A DNA stretch of 64,000 nt from Zoogloea sp044344315 (GCF_044344315.1 NZ_JBIJDC010000003.1:1-64000); one strand, 5' to 3'; counted from the first letter of the stretch, positions 44,197 through 53,303 are shown. Notes: generated by a model from the sequence alone, not told the origin. Numbers and translations: made by a program.

Positions 44197-45478
44197 CGTC
44201 TTCTTCCGATTCGAGTAGGCGGTCCGCCAGGGTTTCGGGGAGCGCGTCCATCGGGACGCGAATCTGTTCACTGCCGTCGCGCAAGGGCTTGAGGCTGACC
44301 TCGCCTGCCGCGGCCTCATCGTCACCGATGACCACTGCAAAGGGCGCGCCGGATGCATCGGCACGCTTCATCTGGGACTTGAAGCCCCCACCACCACAAT
44401 GCAGGGTCACTGAAAACCCGGTACCGCGCAGTGCTTCGGCCACACGAAAGGCTGCCCGCTGGGCGGCCTCGCCCGCATGAACCACATAGACATCCGGCAC
44501 CACACGTTCCGCCTCACCACCACACTCCTGCCAGAGGGCCAGAAGTCGCTCCACACCCATGGCAAAACCAGCCGCCGGCGCGGGCTTGCCGCCGAGCTGG
44601 GCCACCAGCCCGTCATAGCGGCCACCCGCACAGATCGTGCCCTGAGCGCCGAGGCGGGTCGTGACCCACTCGAAGACCGTACGGTTGTAGTAGTCAAGGC
44701 CGCGCACCAGACGGTGATTGATACGATAGGGCATTCCTGCATCCTTCAGCAGGGTCTGCACACCATCGAAGTGCTTACGGGACTCCTCGCCCAGGAAATC
44801 CGCAAGGCGGGGCGCCGCTTCGACAATACCCTGCAGGTCGGGATTCTTGGTATCCAGGATGCGCAGCGGATTCGAGTACAGGCGGCGCAGGCCATCCTCG
44901 TCGAGGCGATCCTTGTGCTGCTCGAGATAGGTGATCAGGGCTGCACGATGCGCTGCGCGCTCCTCGCTGCTACCCAGGGAGTTGATCTCCAGCCTGACAT
45001 CGTCAAGACCCAGATCGTCCCACAAACGCGCGCACATGAGGATGTGTTCGGCATCGATGTCCGGACCTTCGTAGCCCAAGGCCTCCACGCCAACCTGATG
45101 GAACTGGCGATAGCGCCCCTTCTGCGGGCGCTCGTGGCGGAACATCGGACCGTGATAGTAGAGTCGGCGTGGATTACCGAACAGCAGGTTGTGCTGGATC
45201 GCGGCCCGCACGCAGGACGCGGTGCCTTCCGGGCGCAGCGTAAGGTGCTCACCGTTGAGGGCATCCTCGAAGGAGTACATCTCCTTCTCGACGATGTCGG
45301 TCACTTCACCGATGGCGCGCTTGAACAGCGGCGTCGGCTCGACGATGGGCATGCGGATGGGACGGTAGCCGTAGCTGTGAAGCCAGTTGCGGACGATGTC
45401 CTCGAACTGCTCCCACACTTCGGCGTCGTCGGGCAGGATGTCATTCATCCCGCGCACGGCCTGGAGGACTTTGCTCAT
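44183..45478 (-). CDS. hisS: Histidyl-tRNA synthetase
   Basis: 431 aa, full-length class II synthetase. Motif 2 is PEGTASCVRA with FRHERPQKGRYRQF, the HisA signature is LVRGLDYYNRTVFEW, motif 3 is AGGRYDGLV and GFAMGVERLL, and there is an anticodon-binding C-terminal domain. It follows ispG by 36 bp. Confidence 0.97.
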   Translation of the reverse strand: MSKVLQAVRGMNDILPDDAEVWEQFEDIVRNWLHSYGYRPIRMPIVEPTPLFKRAIGEVTDIVEKEMYSFEDALNGEHLTLRPEGTASCVRAAIQHNLLFGNPRRLYYHGPMFRHERPQKGRYRQFHQVGVEALGYEGPDIDAEHILMCARLWDDLGLDDVRLEINSLGSSEERAAHRAALITYLEQHKDRLDEDGLRRLYSNPLRILDTKNPDLQGIVEAAPRLADFLGEESRKHFDGVQTLLKDAGMPYRINHRLVRGLDYYNRTVFEWVTTRLGAQGTICAGGRYDGLVAQLGGKPAPAAGFAMGVERLLALWQECGGEAERVVPDVYVVHAGEAAQRAAFRVAEALRGTGFSVTLHCGGGGFKSQMKRADASGAPFAVVIGDDEAAAGEVSLKPLRDGSEQIRVPMDALPETLADRLLESEEDDGSI

Positions 45479-45514
45479 GATCTTTCTTGTTTTTCGTGGG
45501 GGACGTCCGGCGCT

Positions 45515-46765
45515 TCAGGCCGGAGCGCCCTTGCGGCGGTAGGTACGGGCCACGTACCTTTCAATGATTGTCTTGAATTCGTTACTGATGTTGTCGCCAC
45601 GCAGGGTCTGGGTCTTCACGCCGTCCTCGAAGACCGGCGCCGCGGGAGACTCACCGGTTCCGGGCAGGGATATCCCGATGTTGGCATGCTTGCTCTCACC
45701 CGGACCATTGACGATGCAGCCCATCACGGCGAGGTTCATGTTCTCGACGCCATCGAACTGCTCACGCCAGATCGGCATGTTGTCGCGAACATAGCTCTGC
45801 ACATCGGAAGCCAGTTCCTGGAACAAAGTGCTGGTGGTGCGCCCACAGCCCGGGCAAGCCGTCACCATGGGTGTGAACGCGCGCAAGCCCATGGTCTGAA
45901 GGATCTCCTGGGCGACGATGACCTCCTGGCTGCGGCTCCCGTTGGGCTCCGGCGTCAGGGACACCCGAATGGTGTCGCCAATGCCTTCCTGCAAAAGCAC
46001 GGCAAGCGCTGCAGTCGAGCCAACGATACCCTTCGAACCCATTCCGGCCTCGGTCAGCCCCAGGTGCAACGGGTAATCACACTTTGCGGCCAGATCACGA
46101 TAGACGGCGATCAGATCCTGCACGCTGCTGACCTTTGCAGACAGGATGATCTTGTCACCACCCAGCCCGTACTCTTCCGCCTTCGCAGCCGACTCCAGGG
46201 CCGAGGTCACGAGGGCTTCGCGCATGACGGCACCGGCATCCCGGGGGATCTCGCGGCGGGCATTCTCATCCATGATCCTCGCCAGCACCGACGGGTCCAG
46301 GCTGCCCCAGTTGACACCGATGCGCACCGGCTTGTCGAAGCGGCAAGCCATTTCGACAATGGACGCAAACTGGGTGTCGCGCTTGGCGCCCTGCCCTACG
46401 TTGCCTGGATTGATTCGGTATTTGGCAAGAGCCTCGGCGCAGGCCGGGTTGTCAGCCAGCAATTTGTGGCCGTTGTAGTGAAAATCGCCTACCAGCGGGA
46501 CGTCGAGATTCATGGACAGAAGCTTGTCCCGGATCCTGGGGACGGCCTTGGCCGCCTCATCGTTATTCACGGTGATCCGCACCAACTCCGACCCGGCCCG
46601 GGCCAACTGGGCCACTTGCATCGAGGTCGAAAAATCATCGGCCGTATCGGTGTTGGTCATGGACTGAACGACAATTGGGCCGCCAGAGCCAACCACAACC
46701 TGACCAATCCGCACTTCACGGGTGACACGCCGCGCGGCAGCCCGCCCGGAGAGAAGAAGATCCAT
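45515..46765 (-). CDS. ispG: 4-hydroxy-3-methylbut-2-enyl diphosphate synthase
   Basis: 416 aa from ATG 46763-46765, chosen because GAGGG lies 8 bases before it; an in-frame ATG at 46778-46780 overlaps the rodZ stop (ATGA) and is the alternative. It has a TIM-barrel N-terminal part and a C-terminal [4Fe-4S] domain with CPGCGRTT and GCIVNGPGES. It catalyses the penultimate step of the MEP isoprenoid pathway. It lies between rodZ and hisS, a standard order. Confidence 0.94.
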   Translation of the reverse strand: MDLLLSGRAAARRVTREVRIGQVVVGSGGPIVVQSMTNTDTADDFSTSMQVAQLARAGSELVRITVNNDEAAKAVPRIRDKLLSMNLDVPLVGDFHYNGHKLLADNPACAEALAKYRINPGNVGQGAKRDTQFASIVEMACRFDKPVRIGVNWGSLDPSVLARIMDENARREIPRDAGAVMREALVTSALESAAKAEEYGLGGDKIILSAKVSSVQDLIAVYRDLAAKCDYPLHLGLTEAGMGSKGIVGSTAALAVLLQEGIGDTIRVSLTPEPNGSRSQEVIVAQEILQTMGLRAFTPMVTACPGCGRTTSTLFQELASDVQSYVRDNMPIWREQFDGVENMNLAVMGCIVNGPGESKHANIGISLPGTGESPAAPVFEDGVKTQTLRGDNISNEFKTIIERYVARTYRRKGAPA

Positions 46766-46776
46766 GGTTTCTGCCC

Positions 46777-47682
46777 TCATTCCAGCTTGAGACGGGCAAC
46801 CGTCGCCTTGGTGCCCAGATTGACCGGCGTACCGTTGCGCTCAAGTTTCACGTAACGGGCATTGCCGACAACCAGTGAAAAGGGAGCACGTGCTTCGAGT
46901 TGCTCCCGGGAGCCGGCCTTGCCGAGGCGCGAAAAAATGATCTTGCCGCTCGCGTCCTTGACCTCAACCCATGCATCCTGGCTGAAGTCGAAAACCAGGC
47001 GTTCCATGCCATCGGCGGCTTTTGGCGTCTCGACAACTGCCGGCACGGGAACAGCAACCGGCACCACCTCAGGTGCAACCGCCGGCGCACCAGGAAGAAC
47101 CTGCGGGGCCACGGCCACCTCGGCCGGAGATGCCACAGCGGCACCAACAGCTACCGGGGTGACGGTTTCACCCGCCGGAGAGGGCTCGGACGAGGGCACA
47201 GCTTCAACAGGGGCCGGAAGGCTGGCAGCCAGCTCCTCGGCCGGCTTAGAGCGCAGGGTGTCGTAATACCAGCCCGCCACAACGACCCCAAGGAGCGCCA
47301 GGGCGGCCAGGATGCCGGGAATCACCGAGCGGCGGAAACGGCCTCGACCAATCTCTGGCATCTCGCCCTGAGCGTTAGAGCTAGGGGCCAGCTCCACATT
47401 GGCATCGGCCTCTGGAGGCTCAAGCTGGGCCAGCAGGGGTGCGGGATCGATCTTGAGGAGACGGGCGTAGTTGCGCAGGAAACCACGGGTGAACGCAAAA
47501 CCCGGCAGGAGGTCAAAACGCCCGGACTCAAGGGCCTCGATCTGCCGAGGGTTGAGCTTGAGGGCATGTGCCACTTCAGAAATGCTGAGCCCTTGGGCCT
47601 CACGAGTGCGGCGCAGGCCATCACCGGCCCGGACTTCATCAACCGGGTTCGGGGAGGACGACAAAGCTTGAGAATCTGTCAC
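46777..47682 (-). CDS. rodZ: RodZ-type cytoskeletal helix-turn-helix protein
   Basis: 301 aa from GTG 47680-47682, which overlaps the pilF stop (GTGA). The cytoplasmic N-terminal HTH_25 domain (LRRTREAQGLSISEVAHALKL) is followed by a membrane helix (about residues 120-140), a Pro/Ala/Val-rich periplasmic linker and a C-terminal DUF4115 beta domain. RodZ binds MreB and maintains rod shape. Confidence 0.9.
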   Translation of the reverse strand: MTDSQALSSSPNPVDEVRAGDGLRRTREAQGLSISEVAHALKLNPRQIEALESGRFDLLPGFAFTRGFLRNYARLLKIDPAPLLAQLEPPEADANVELAPSSNAQGEMPEIGRGRFRRSVIPGILAALALLGVVVAGWYYDTLRSKPAEELAASLPAPVEAVPSSEPSPAGETVTPVAVGAAVASPAEVAVAPQVLPGAPAVAPEVVPVAVPVPAVVETPKAADGMERLVFDFSQDAWVEVKDASGKIIFSRLGKAGSREQLEARAPFSLVVGNARYVKLERNGTPVNLGTKATVARLKLE

Positions 47683-48470
47683 TGATACAGCCCTTGCTGG
47701 AAAGCTTGATATTCGGGAGAAGCGGGAAAGCGCCGACGCAACTGTTGGGCAAGGGCAGCCTCGGCCGCCCGGTCACCGAGGCGACGCTCGACGCGGATGC
47801 CAAGCCACAGGCTTTCGGCAGTCGGCTCCCCACCTTCATGCAGCGCGGCAATATAGCGCCGCGACGCCTCATAGGCCCCTCGCCGGTAGGTGATGGCGGC
47901 GAGATGGTAAATGGCCTGCAGATTGGTCGCATCCGTCTCCAGCGACCGGAGAAACTGCTCTTCAGCCGCTCGATCGTTCTTGAGCCGAACCTGGCACAGC
48001 CCGGCATTGTTGAGCGCCCGGGCGGGACTCTGATAATAAGGATTGCGTGCCGCCGTGGTCAGGAGCTCGAGCCCGGCCTGCTCCTTGCCGACCGAGCACA
48101 GGAACCAGCCGTAGGCATTCATCACTTCCGGATCACCCGGGGCGAGACGCAGGGCATGGGCTAAATTCGCCTCCGCGATCTCGTTCTCCTCCAGATACAT
48201 ATGCACCTGGCCCATCAGCTGATAAACGGGGGCATAGCCGGAATCATAGGTGGCCGCGGCACGCGCCTCATCCAGGGCAACCCCGAAGCGGCCCGCCTGA
48301 AAATAGGCCTGACCGAGCTCCACATGCACCTTGGCCTTGCGCCGTCCGTCACTCTGAACGGGCTGTTCGGACACCGGGCGCTCCAGTCGCGCCACCCCTC
48401 CCGGGATCTGCGGACCCGCACAGGCAGACAGCATGAGCGGGATGGACAGGGCCAGCATAATGCGTTTCAC
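47679..48470 (-). CDS. pilF: Type IV pilus biogenesis lipoprotein PilF/PilW
   Basis: 263 aa from GTG 48468-48470, preceded by a strong AGGAGG seven bases upstream. The lipobox LSAC (Cys17) is followed by six TPR motifs (AKVHVELGQAYFQAGRFGVAL; PEVMNAYGWFLCSVGKEQAG). It is the pilotin for the PilQ secretin and is needed for type IV pilus assembly. No other pil gene is in the window, but rlmN-pilF-rodZ is the usual order. Confidence 0.91.
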   Translation of the reverse strand: MKRIMLALSIPLMLSACAGPQIPGGVARLERPVSEQPVQSDGRRKAKVHVELGQAYFQAGRFGVALDEARAAATYDSGYAPVYQLMGQVHMYLEENEIAEANLAHALRLAPGDPEVMNAYGWFLCSVGKEQAGLELLTTAARNPYYQSPARALNNAGLCQVRLKNDRAAEEQFLRSLETDATNLQAIYHLAAITYRRGAYEASRRYIAALHEGGEPTAESLWLGIRVERRLGDRAAEAALAQQLRRRFPASPEYQAFQQGLYQ

Positions 48471-48472
48471 GG

Positions 48473-49567
48473 TCAGACCTCCTGAATCGGCACAATGCGC
48501 GTCGTGCGGCGGGTCTTGTCCTGCACTTGGCCGGCCAGTTGGCCGCAAGCCGCGTCCACATCATCACCGCGGGTCTTGCGGGTGGTGGTGACGATACCGG
48601 CATCTATAAGGATCTCAGCAAAACGTCTGATCCGCGGCGCCGGCGAACGCTCGAAGCCGGACCCCGGAAAGGGGTTGAACGGAATGAGGTTGAATTTGCA
48701 AGGTACGTCCCGCACGAGGGCAACCAGCTCACGGGCATGGGCATCGGAATCGTTGATGCCGTCCAGCATGACGTACTCGAAAGTGATGAAATCTCGTGGC
48801 GCCTTCTGAAGGTAACGCCGACAGGCTGCCATCAGCTCGCGGAGGGGGTACTTCTGATTGATCGGCACCAGCTTGTCCCGCAAGGCGTCATTGGACGCGT
48901 GCAAGGAAACGGCAAGGGCCGTGGGGCAGGCGTCGCGCAGGCGATCCATGGCCGGCACGATGCCTGACGTGGATACGGTGACGCGCCGCCGGGAAAGACC
49001 GTAAGCGTTATCGTCGAGCATCAGCTTCAAGGCCGACACGACGTTGTCAAAGTTGGCGAGGGGCTCGCCCATGCCCATCATCACCACGTTGCTGATCACC
49101 CGCTCACCGTCGCCATTGGCGCCCAGCATGCGATTGGCCAGCCACAACTGACCGATGATCTCAGCGGCACTGAGGTTGCGGTTGAAGCCCTGCTTGCCTG
49201 TTGAACAGAAAGCGCAGTCAAGGGCACAGCCGGCTTGGGAGGAAATGCACAGGGTGCCGCGGTTGGTTTCGGGAATGAACACCGTTTCAACCGCATTGGC
49301 GTTGCCCACATCCAGCAGCCACTTGCGTGTACCGTCCGTGGAGATGCTGTCACGCACCGGCACCGGCGGCGTGATGCAGGCCGTCCCTGCGAGCTTGGCC
49401 CGCAGGGACTTGGCCACGTCGGTCATCTGGTCGAAATCGGTGGCACCGAAGCGATGCACCCAGCGGAGCACCTGCTTGGCGCGGAATGGTTTCTCACCTT
49501 GCTGGACAAACCAGTCGGTAAGGGCTTCGGCATCGAAATCGAGGAGATTGACCACGGGTAGTTCCAT
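48473..49567 (-). CDS. rlmN: 23S rRNA/tRNA adenine C2-methyltransferase RlmN
   Basis: 364 aa radical SAM enzyme. The cluster-binding CALDCAFCSTGKQGF motif and the methyl-carrying Cys near the C-terminus (DDVDAACGQL) are both visible. It methylates A2503 of 23S rRNA and A37 of some tRNAs. It lies 45 bp after ndk and ends 2 bp before the pilF start, so pilF's ribosome site lies in its 3' end. Confidence 0.96.
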   Translation of the reverse strand: MELPVVNLLDFDAEALTDWFVQQGEKPFRAKQVLRWVHRFGATDFDQMTDVAKSLRAKLAGTACITPPVPVRDSISTDGTRKWLLDVGNANAVETVFIPETNRGTLCISSQAGCALDCAFCSTGKQGFNRNLSAAEIIGQLWLANRMLGANGDGERVISNVVMMGMGEPLANFDNVVSALKLMLDDNAYGLSRRRVTVSTSGIVPAMDRLRDACPTALAVSLHASNDALRDKLVPINQKYPLRELMAACRRYLQKAPRDFITFEYVMLDGINDSDAHARELVALVRDVPCKFNLIPFNPFPGSGFERSPAPRIRRFAEILIDAGIVTTTRKTRGDDVDAACGQLAGQVQDKTRRTTRIVPIQEV

Positions 49568-49612
49568 CCTTGGCAGCGGGAAGAAGGGCTTTCATCCCGC
49601 AACCAGAGATCA

Positions 49613-50038
49613 TCAACGGCTGTAAACGTTCATGCCGGGGAAGAAGAAAGCAACTTCCACAGCGGCGGTTTCGGGCGCGTCGGAGCCATGCACGGCGTTG
49701 GCGTCGATGGACTCTGCGAAATCGGCGCGGATGGTGCCCTTGTCGGCCTTTTTCGGATCGGTGGCGCCCATCAGCTCACGGTTCTTGGCGATGGCGTTTT
49801 CACCTTCCAGGGCCTGGATCATCACCGGACCGGAGGTCATGAAGGAGACCAGATCCTTGAAGAAGGGGCGCTCCTTGTGCACAGCGTAGAACTCACCGGC
49901 TTCACGCTCGGAGAGGTGCACCAGCTTGGCCGCGATGATCTTCAGGCCGGCGCCTTCGAAACGGGCGTAGATCTGACCGATCACGTTCTTGGCAACAGCG
50001 TCGGGTTTGATGATGGACAGGGTACGTTCAATGGCCAT
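49613..50038 (-). CDS. ndk: Nucleoside diphosphate kinase
   Basis: 141 aa from ATG 50036-50038; the longer frame upstream is not protein-like. It starts MAIERTLSIIKPDAV, has GATDPKKADKGTIR and the active-site His in NAVHGSDAPETA. It equilibrates nucleoside tri- and diphosphates. It is the first gene of the block that runs through rlmN to der. Confidence 0.97.
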   Translation of the reverse strand: MAIERTLSIIKPDAVAKNVIGQIYARFEGAGLKIIAAKLVHLSEREAGEFYAVHKERPFFKDLVSFMTSGPVMIQALEGENAIAKNRELMGATDPKKADKGTIRADFAESIDANAVHGSDAPETAAVEVAFFFPGMNVYSR

Positions 50039-50314
50039 GAGGCAGACTCCAGTGAGACAAAGGATGGTCGAAAAACTAAAGCCCGGAATTTTAGCAGGTT
50101 GGCGCCTCAGAACGGCGCTTTTCAACGCACAAGGCCCAACACCACTCGATCGAACGCGCTGACAAGCAATCACGAAGCCCGCCCGGAACAAGGCTGATCC
50201 AGGACGAAGGAAGGGTTCCGCAGTGACTCGCGACGGTCAGGCAAGGGGGCTGACCGGCAAGCGAAGACATCGGACAGATGGCTTCCGAAACACAGGAATG
50301 GGGGCAAAAAGGCG

Positions 50315-50341
50315 AAAAAAAAGGGTGCGCATCGCGCACCC
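50315..50341 (-). terminator. Intrinsic terminator downstream of ccoS
   Basis: On the minus strand a perfect 8-bp stem (GGGTGCGC with GCGCACCC, loop GAT) is followed by eight T residues (50322 to 50315). It could end the ccoI-ccoS transcript, the predicted small RNA, or both. Confidence 0.92.
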
Positions 50342-50425
50342 CCAACCCCAACAGAGAGACTTAAGTACTGGCGCCATCGCACCAGGAAAACGCATTTTGT
50401 TGCTCGTGTTTGCGTTTTCAACTTG
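50315..50425 (-). ncRNA. Candidate FNR-controlled small RNA
   Basis: Predicted transcript of about 111 nt, starting near 50425 and ending in the T8 tract. Hairpin 1 is a perfect 9-bp stem (50411-50419 with 50386-50394, 16-nt loop). Hairpin 2 is a 7-bp stem with one G-U pair (50379-50385 with 50368-50374, 4-nt loop) and directly abuts hairpin 1. A linker of about 26 nt with a CU-rich stretch (TCTCTCT) follows, then the intrinsic terminator. A -10-like CATACT (50432-50437) lies 22 bp after an FNR-type box, the class II spacing. No coding frame fits. This is a prediction; it could also be the ccoS 3' UTR. Confidence 0.5.
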
Positions 50426-50459
50426 GAACGGAGTATGCGCATCTCCCTGCCCGGGCGTC

Positions 50460-50473
50460 TTGATTTGGGTCAA
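50460..50473 (-). promoter_or_regulatory. FNR/ANR-type binding site
   Basis: TTGACCCAAATCAA on the minus strand differs at one position from the FNR consensus TTGAT-N4-ATCAA. It lies 35 bp after the ccoS stop. The 22 bp to CATACT puts its centre at about -41.5 from a start near 50425. Confidence 0.65.
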
Positions 50474-50508
50474 AAACCCTTCAGATAGCGTGGTGAATTT
50501 TCACCCCG

Positions 50509-50703
50509 TCAGCGAGACGTACCGCCGTCATCCTCCTTGACCGGAGGTTTCACCACCGGCGGTGCATCATCGTCGACCACCACTCGGTAGCCTGGGCCTT
50601 CAAGATCATCGAACTGACCACTCCGGACCGACCACCAGAATACAACCCCGATCACGAAAACCAGCACGACGGACAGGGGAATCAGCAGGTAAAGACTTTC
50701 CAT
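50509..50703 (-). CDS. ccoS: Cytochrome cbb3 oxidase maturation protein CcoS
   Basis: 64 aa from ATG 50701-50703. One N-terminal membrane helix (about residues 5-26), the family motif SVRSGQFDDLEGPGYRVV and a short acidic tail. CcoS is needed to insert cofactors into the CcoN subunit of cbb3 oxidase. It starts 8 bp after ccoI. The oxidase genes ccoNOQP are not in the window. Confidence 0.93.
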   Translation of the reverse strand: MESLYLLIPLSVVLVFVIGVVFWWSVRSGQFDDLEGPGYRVVVDDDAPPVVKPPVKEDDGGTSR

Positions 50704-50711
50704 GGAATCCC

Positions 50712-53219
50712 TCAGCGAGGTGGCCTGCGCTGCAAGCGCAAGGCATTCAGGACGACGAAGAGCGAGCTCGCCGACATGCCGATGCCCGCCATCCACGGCG
50801 TGACGAGCCCGAACATGGCGAGAGGTACGGCAGTGAAATTATAGGCAAACGACCACCACAGGTTTTGCCGGATGATGGCCAGCGCGCGACGGGACAGGGT
50901 GACCCCTTCGGCCAGAGAGGAAAGATGGCCGCTCAGCAGGACGATGTCGGCCTGGTTGCGGGCCAGATCGGTACCTCCGCCCATAGCCACCGACACCTGT
51001 GCCTGGGCCAGCACCGGCGCGTCATTCACGCCATCGCCCACCATGGCGATCACCGCATCGCCCTTCTGCAGGGCAACCAGGCCACGGTGCTTGTCCTCGG
51101 GCGTCATGCCGCCAAGGGCCTGTGCAACCCCGAGACGCCGGCCCAGCGCCTCGACCGTCGACGGCGTATCACCACTGAAGATGGACAGAGCAATACCCTT
51201 GCCACGCAGGGATTCGAAAGCTGCGGGGCAATCCTCCCGGAGACCATCGGAAAGGGTAAAGCCCGCCAACCATCCCTGCGCCGACCCCAGGGCAATCACC
51301 GTGCGCCCTGAGCGCTCATCCTCACGCAGAGCCTCGGGTACCGGCGAACCGGCAAGTTCGGCAACGAAGCTTGGCCGCCCGACGCGATGGGCCACACCGT
51401 TGAGCAAACCCGACACCCCTTGCCCCGTGGTCGCGGCCAGTTCAGCGATGGCCGGCAAGGCCCCGCCACCTGCACGCAGACGCAGCGCGGCGGCGATGGC
51501 ATGCTCGGAACCCTGTTCGAGCGCAGCGGCCAGGGCCAGGACGCCCGCCTCGTCGACGCGCCCCAGCAGGCGTACCTGCTCGACCCGCATCTCTCCGTAT
51601 GTGAGGGTGCCAGTCTTGTCGAAGACGAAATGATCAGCCCGGGCCAGCGCCTCGATGGCGTGCCCGCGGGTTACCAGCACGCCGATGCGGGCCAGGGCAT
51701 CGGTCGCCACGGTGAGCGCCACCGGTGTCGCGAGGGACAGGGCGCAAGGGCAGCTCACCACCAGCACAGAGACAAACACCCACAAGGCCCGGTCCGGATC
51801 GGTCCACCACCACCATGCAGCCGTCACCACCGCCAGCACCAGCAGCGCCACGATGAAATAAGCGGCGACGCGATCAGCCTGCTGAACCACTCTGGGCTTT
51901 TCTGCCGACGCACGCTCCATCAGATGACGAATGGCCGCCAGCCGGGTGTTGTCACCGGTGCGGGAGACCCGCACGGTCAGGGGGCTGCCGATATTGAGGC
52001 TCCCTCCTGTCACCTCGGCCCCCGGCGCCTTGGGCACCGGCCGGCTCTCACCGGTCAGGAGGGCTTCATTGGCCTCGCTGTTGCCGTCGATCACCACGCC
52101 GTCGGCAGGCACGGTTTCACCGGGCTTGATGCGGATGATGTCGCCCGCCACGAGTTGCGAGACCGGCACCCGCTCACCTTCCGGCAGCGGGTAGGCAGCC
52201 AGTCGCTCGGCAAAGGCCGGCAGGGCTTTGCCCAGCTCCTCGACCCCGCGCACGGCCTTCTGGCGGGCGAGCATCTCCACATAACGCCCGCACAGCAGGA
52301 AGAAGACGAACATGGTGACCGAGTCGAAGTACACCTCTCCCCTGCCCGTGAAGGTGGCCCAGCAACTCGCCACAAAGGCCGCCCCCACACCGAGGGCCAC
52401 AGGCACGTCCATGCCCAGGCGACGCAGGCGCACATCGCGCAGGGCGTGGCTGAAGAAGGGGGCGGCGGAATACAGCACAACCGGCGCGGTGAGAATCAGG
52501 CTGGCCCAGCGCATCAACAACTCGATGTCGGCCGTCATGTCGCCGGGGTCAGCCACATACACCGGGAAGGCGTACATCATGACCTGCATCATGCCGAAGC
52601 CGGCCACGAACAGGCGCCACAGGGCGGAACGACGCTCCCGCTGGGAAATCTGCTCCGACCGGGCGGAGTCATACGGGTAGGCCCGGTAACCAATAGCCTG
52701 GATGGCGCCGAGGATGTCGGAGAGCTTGATATTGCGCTCGTCCCAGCGCACCCGGGCACGCCGGGTGGCGTAGTTGATGTCCACCGCCGTGACACCCGGC
52801 TGATGGGCCACATGCTGCTCGTTGAGCCAGATGCAGGCGGCGCAGGTGATGCCTTCGAGGATCAGGTCGGCTTCCCGCTCATGCTCGCCGATGGGCTTGA
52901 CGAAGCCCTGCTGAAAGTCGGGATGGTCAAAAAGCCCCAGCTCCTTGAGCTCGTCGGGCATGGCCTCCCGGGCCTGCTCGGGCAGCGTGTCGCGGCGTTT
53001 GTAGTAATCCACCAGCCCGCTGCTGACGATGGACTGGGCCACGGCCTGGCAGCCCGTACAGCACATCTGGTGGGGGGTTCCATCGATCTCCACCGGAAGA
53101 TCCACATCAGCGGGGATGGGCAAGCCGCAGTGATAGCAGTCGTGCTCGGACGACGGGAGGGATTCGGACAACACGGGCCTCGCTGACAACGCACGCGACC
53201 GGACGGCCGCGGTAAACAC
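50712..53219 (-). CDS. ccoI: Copper-transporting P-type ATPase CcoI/FixI
   Basis: 835 aa. It has a Cys-rich N-terminal domain (CYHCG, CCTGC), an HMA-like domain with GITCAAC, eight membrane helices including the CPC motif (490-492), the phosphorylation site DKTGTLT and the hinge GDGVNDAP. It moves copper needed to assemble cbb3-type oxidase. It starts at GTG 53217-53219; a GTG at 53174 is a possible later start. It lies upstream of ccoS in the usual order. Confidence 0.93.
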   Translation of the reverse strand: MFTAAVRSRALSARPVLSESLPSSEHDCYHCGLPIPADVDLPVEIDGTPHQMCCTGCQAVAQSIVSSGLVDYYKRRDTLPEQAREAMPDELKELGLFDHPDFQQGFVKPIGEHEREADLILEGITCAACIWLNEQHVAHQPGVTAVDINYATRRARVRWDERNIKLSDILGAIQAIGYRAYPYDSARSEQISQRERRSALWRLFVAGFGMMQVMMYAFPVYVADPGDMTADIELLMRWASLILTAPVVLYSAAPFFSHALRDVRLRRLGMDVPVALGVGAAFVASCWATFTGRGEVYFDSVTMFVFFLLCGRYVEMLARQKAVRGVEELGKALPAFAERLAAYPLPEGERVPVSQLVAGDIIRIKPGETVPADGVVIDGNSEANEALLTGESRPVPKAPGAEVTGGSLNIGSPLTVRVSRTGDNTRLAAIRHLMERASAEKPRVVQQADRVAAYFIVALLVLAVVTAAWWWWTDPDRALWVFVSVLVVSCPCALSLATPVALTVATDALARIGVLVTRGHAIEALARADHFVFDKTGTLTYGEMRVEQVRLLGRVDEAGVLALAAALEQGSEHAIAAALRLRAGGGALPAIAELAATTGQGVSGLLNGVAHRVGRPSFVAELAGSPVPEALREDERSGRTVIALGSAQGWLAGFTLSDGLREDCPAAFESLRGKGIALSIFSGDTPSTVEALGRRLGVAQALGGMTPEDKHRGLVALQKGDAVIAMVGDGVNDAPVLAQAQVSVAMGGGTDLARNQADIVLLSGHLSSLAEGVTLSRRALAIIRQNLWWSFAYNFTAVPLAMFGLVTPWMAGIGMSASSLFVVLNALRLQRRPPR

Positions 53220-53272
53220 GCTCTTTTATCACAAAGCGCAGGCCCGGCAAAACGCACCCGGACCCTCAAAAA

Positions 53273-53303
53273 CCGAAAGCGCGCCACTCGGGCGCGCTTT
53301 CGG
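53273..53303 (-). terminator. Terminator of the dct transport operon
   Basis: A perfect 13-bp stem (CCGAAAGCGCGCC with GGCGCGCTTTCGG, loop of 5) is followed on the minus strand by TTTTTGAGG, downstream of dctM. Confidence 0.92.

Larger units (their letters stand above)
50039..50508. other. 470-bp intergenic region, ndk to ccoS
   Basis: The only gene-free stretch above 300 bp. The 50039-50314 part should hold the ndk promoter; a TAAAAT hexamer (minus strand, 50088-50093) is seen without a good -35. A small GCGCC/GGCGC hairpin lies at 50102-50118. The 50315-50473 part holds an FNR-type box, two hairpins and a strong intrinsic terminator (separate entries). Short open frames here have no protein character. 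Confidence 0.8.

Noticed and set aside
44477..46855. A 792-codon plus-strand open frame
   Set aside because: Lies antisense to hisS and ispG, which are unmistakable. It is a by-product of high GC and has no family-like segments.
50237..50473. A 78-codon minus-strand frame after ccoS
   Set aside because: Starts with TTG inside the FNR box, lacks a ribosome site, runs through the terminator and has no protein-like pattern.
51387..53186. A 599-codon plus-strand open frame
   Set aside because: Antisense to ccoI, which carries all P-type ATPase motifs.
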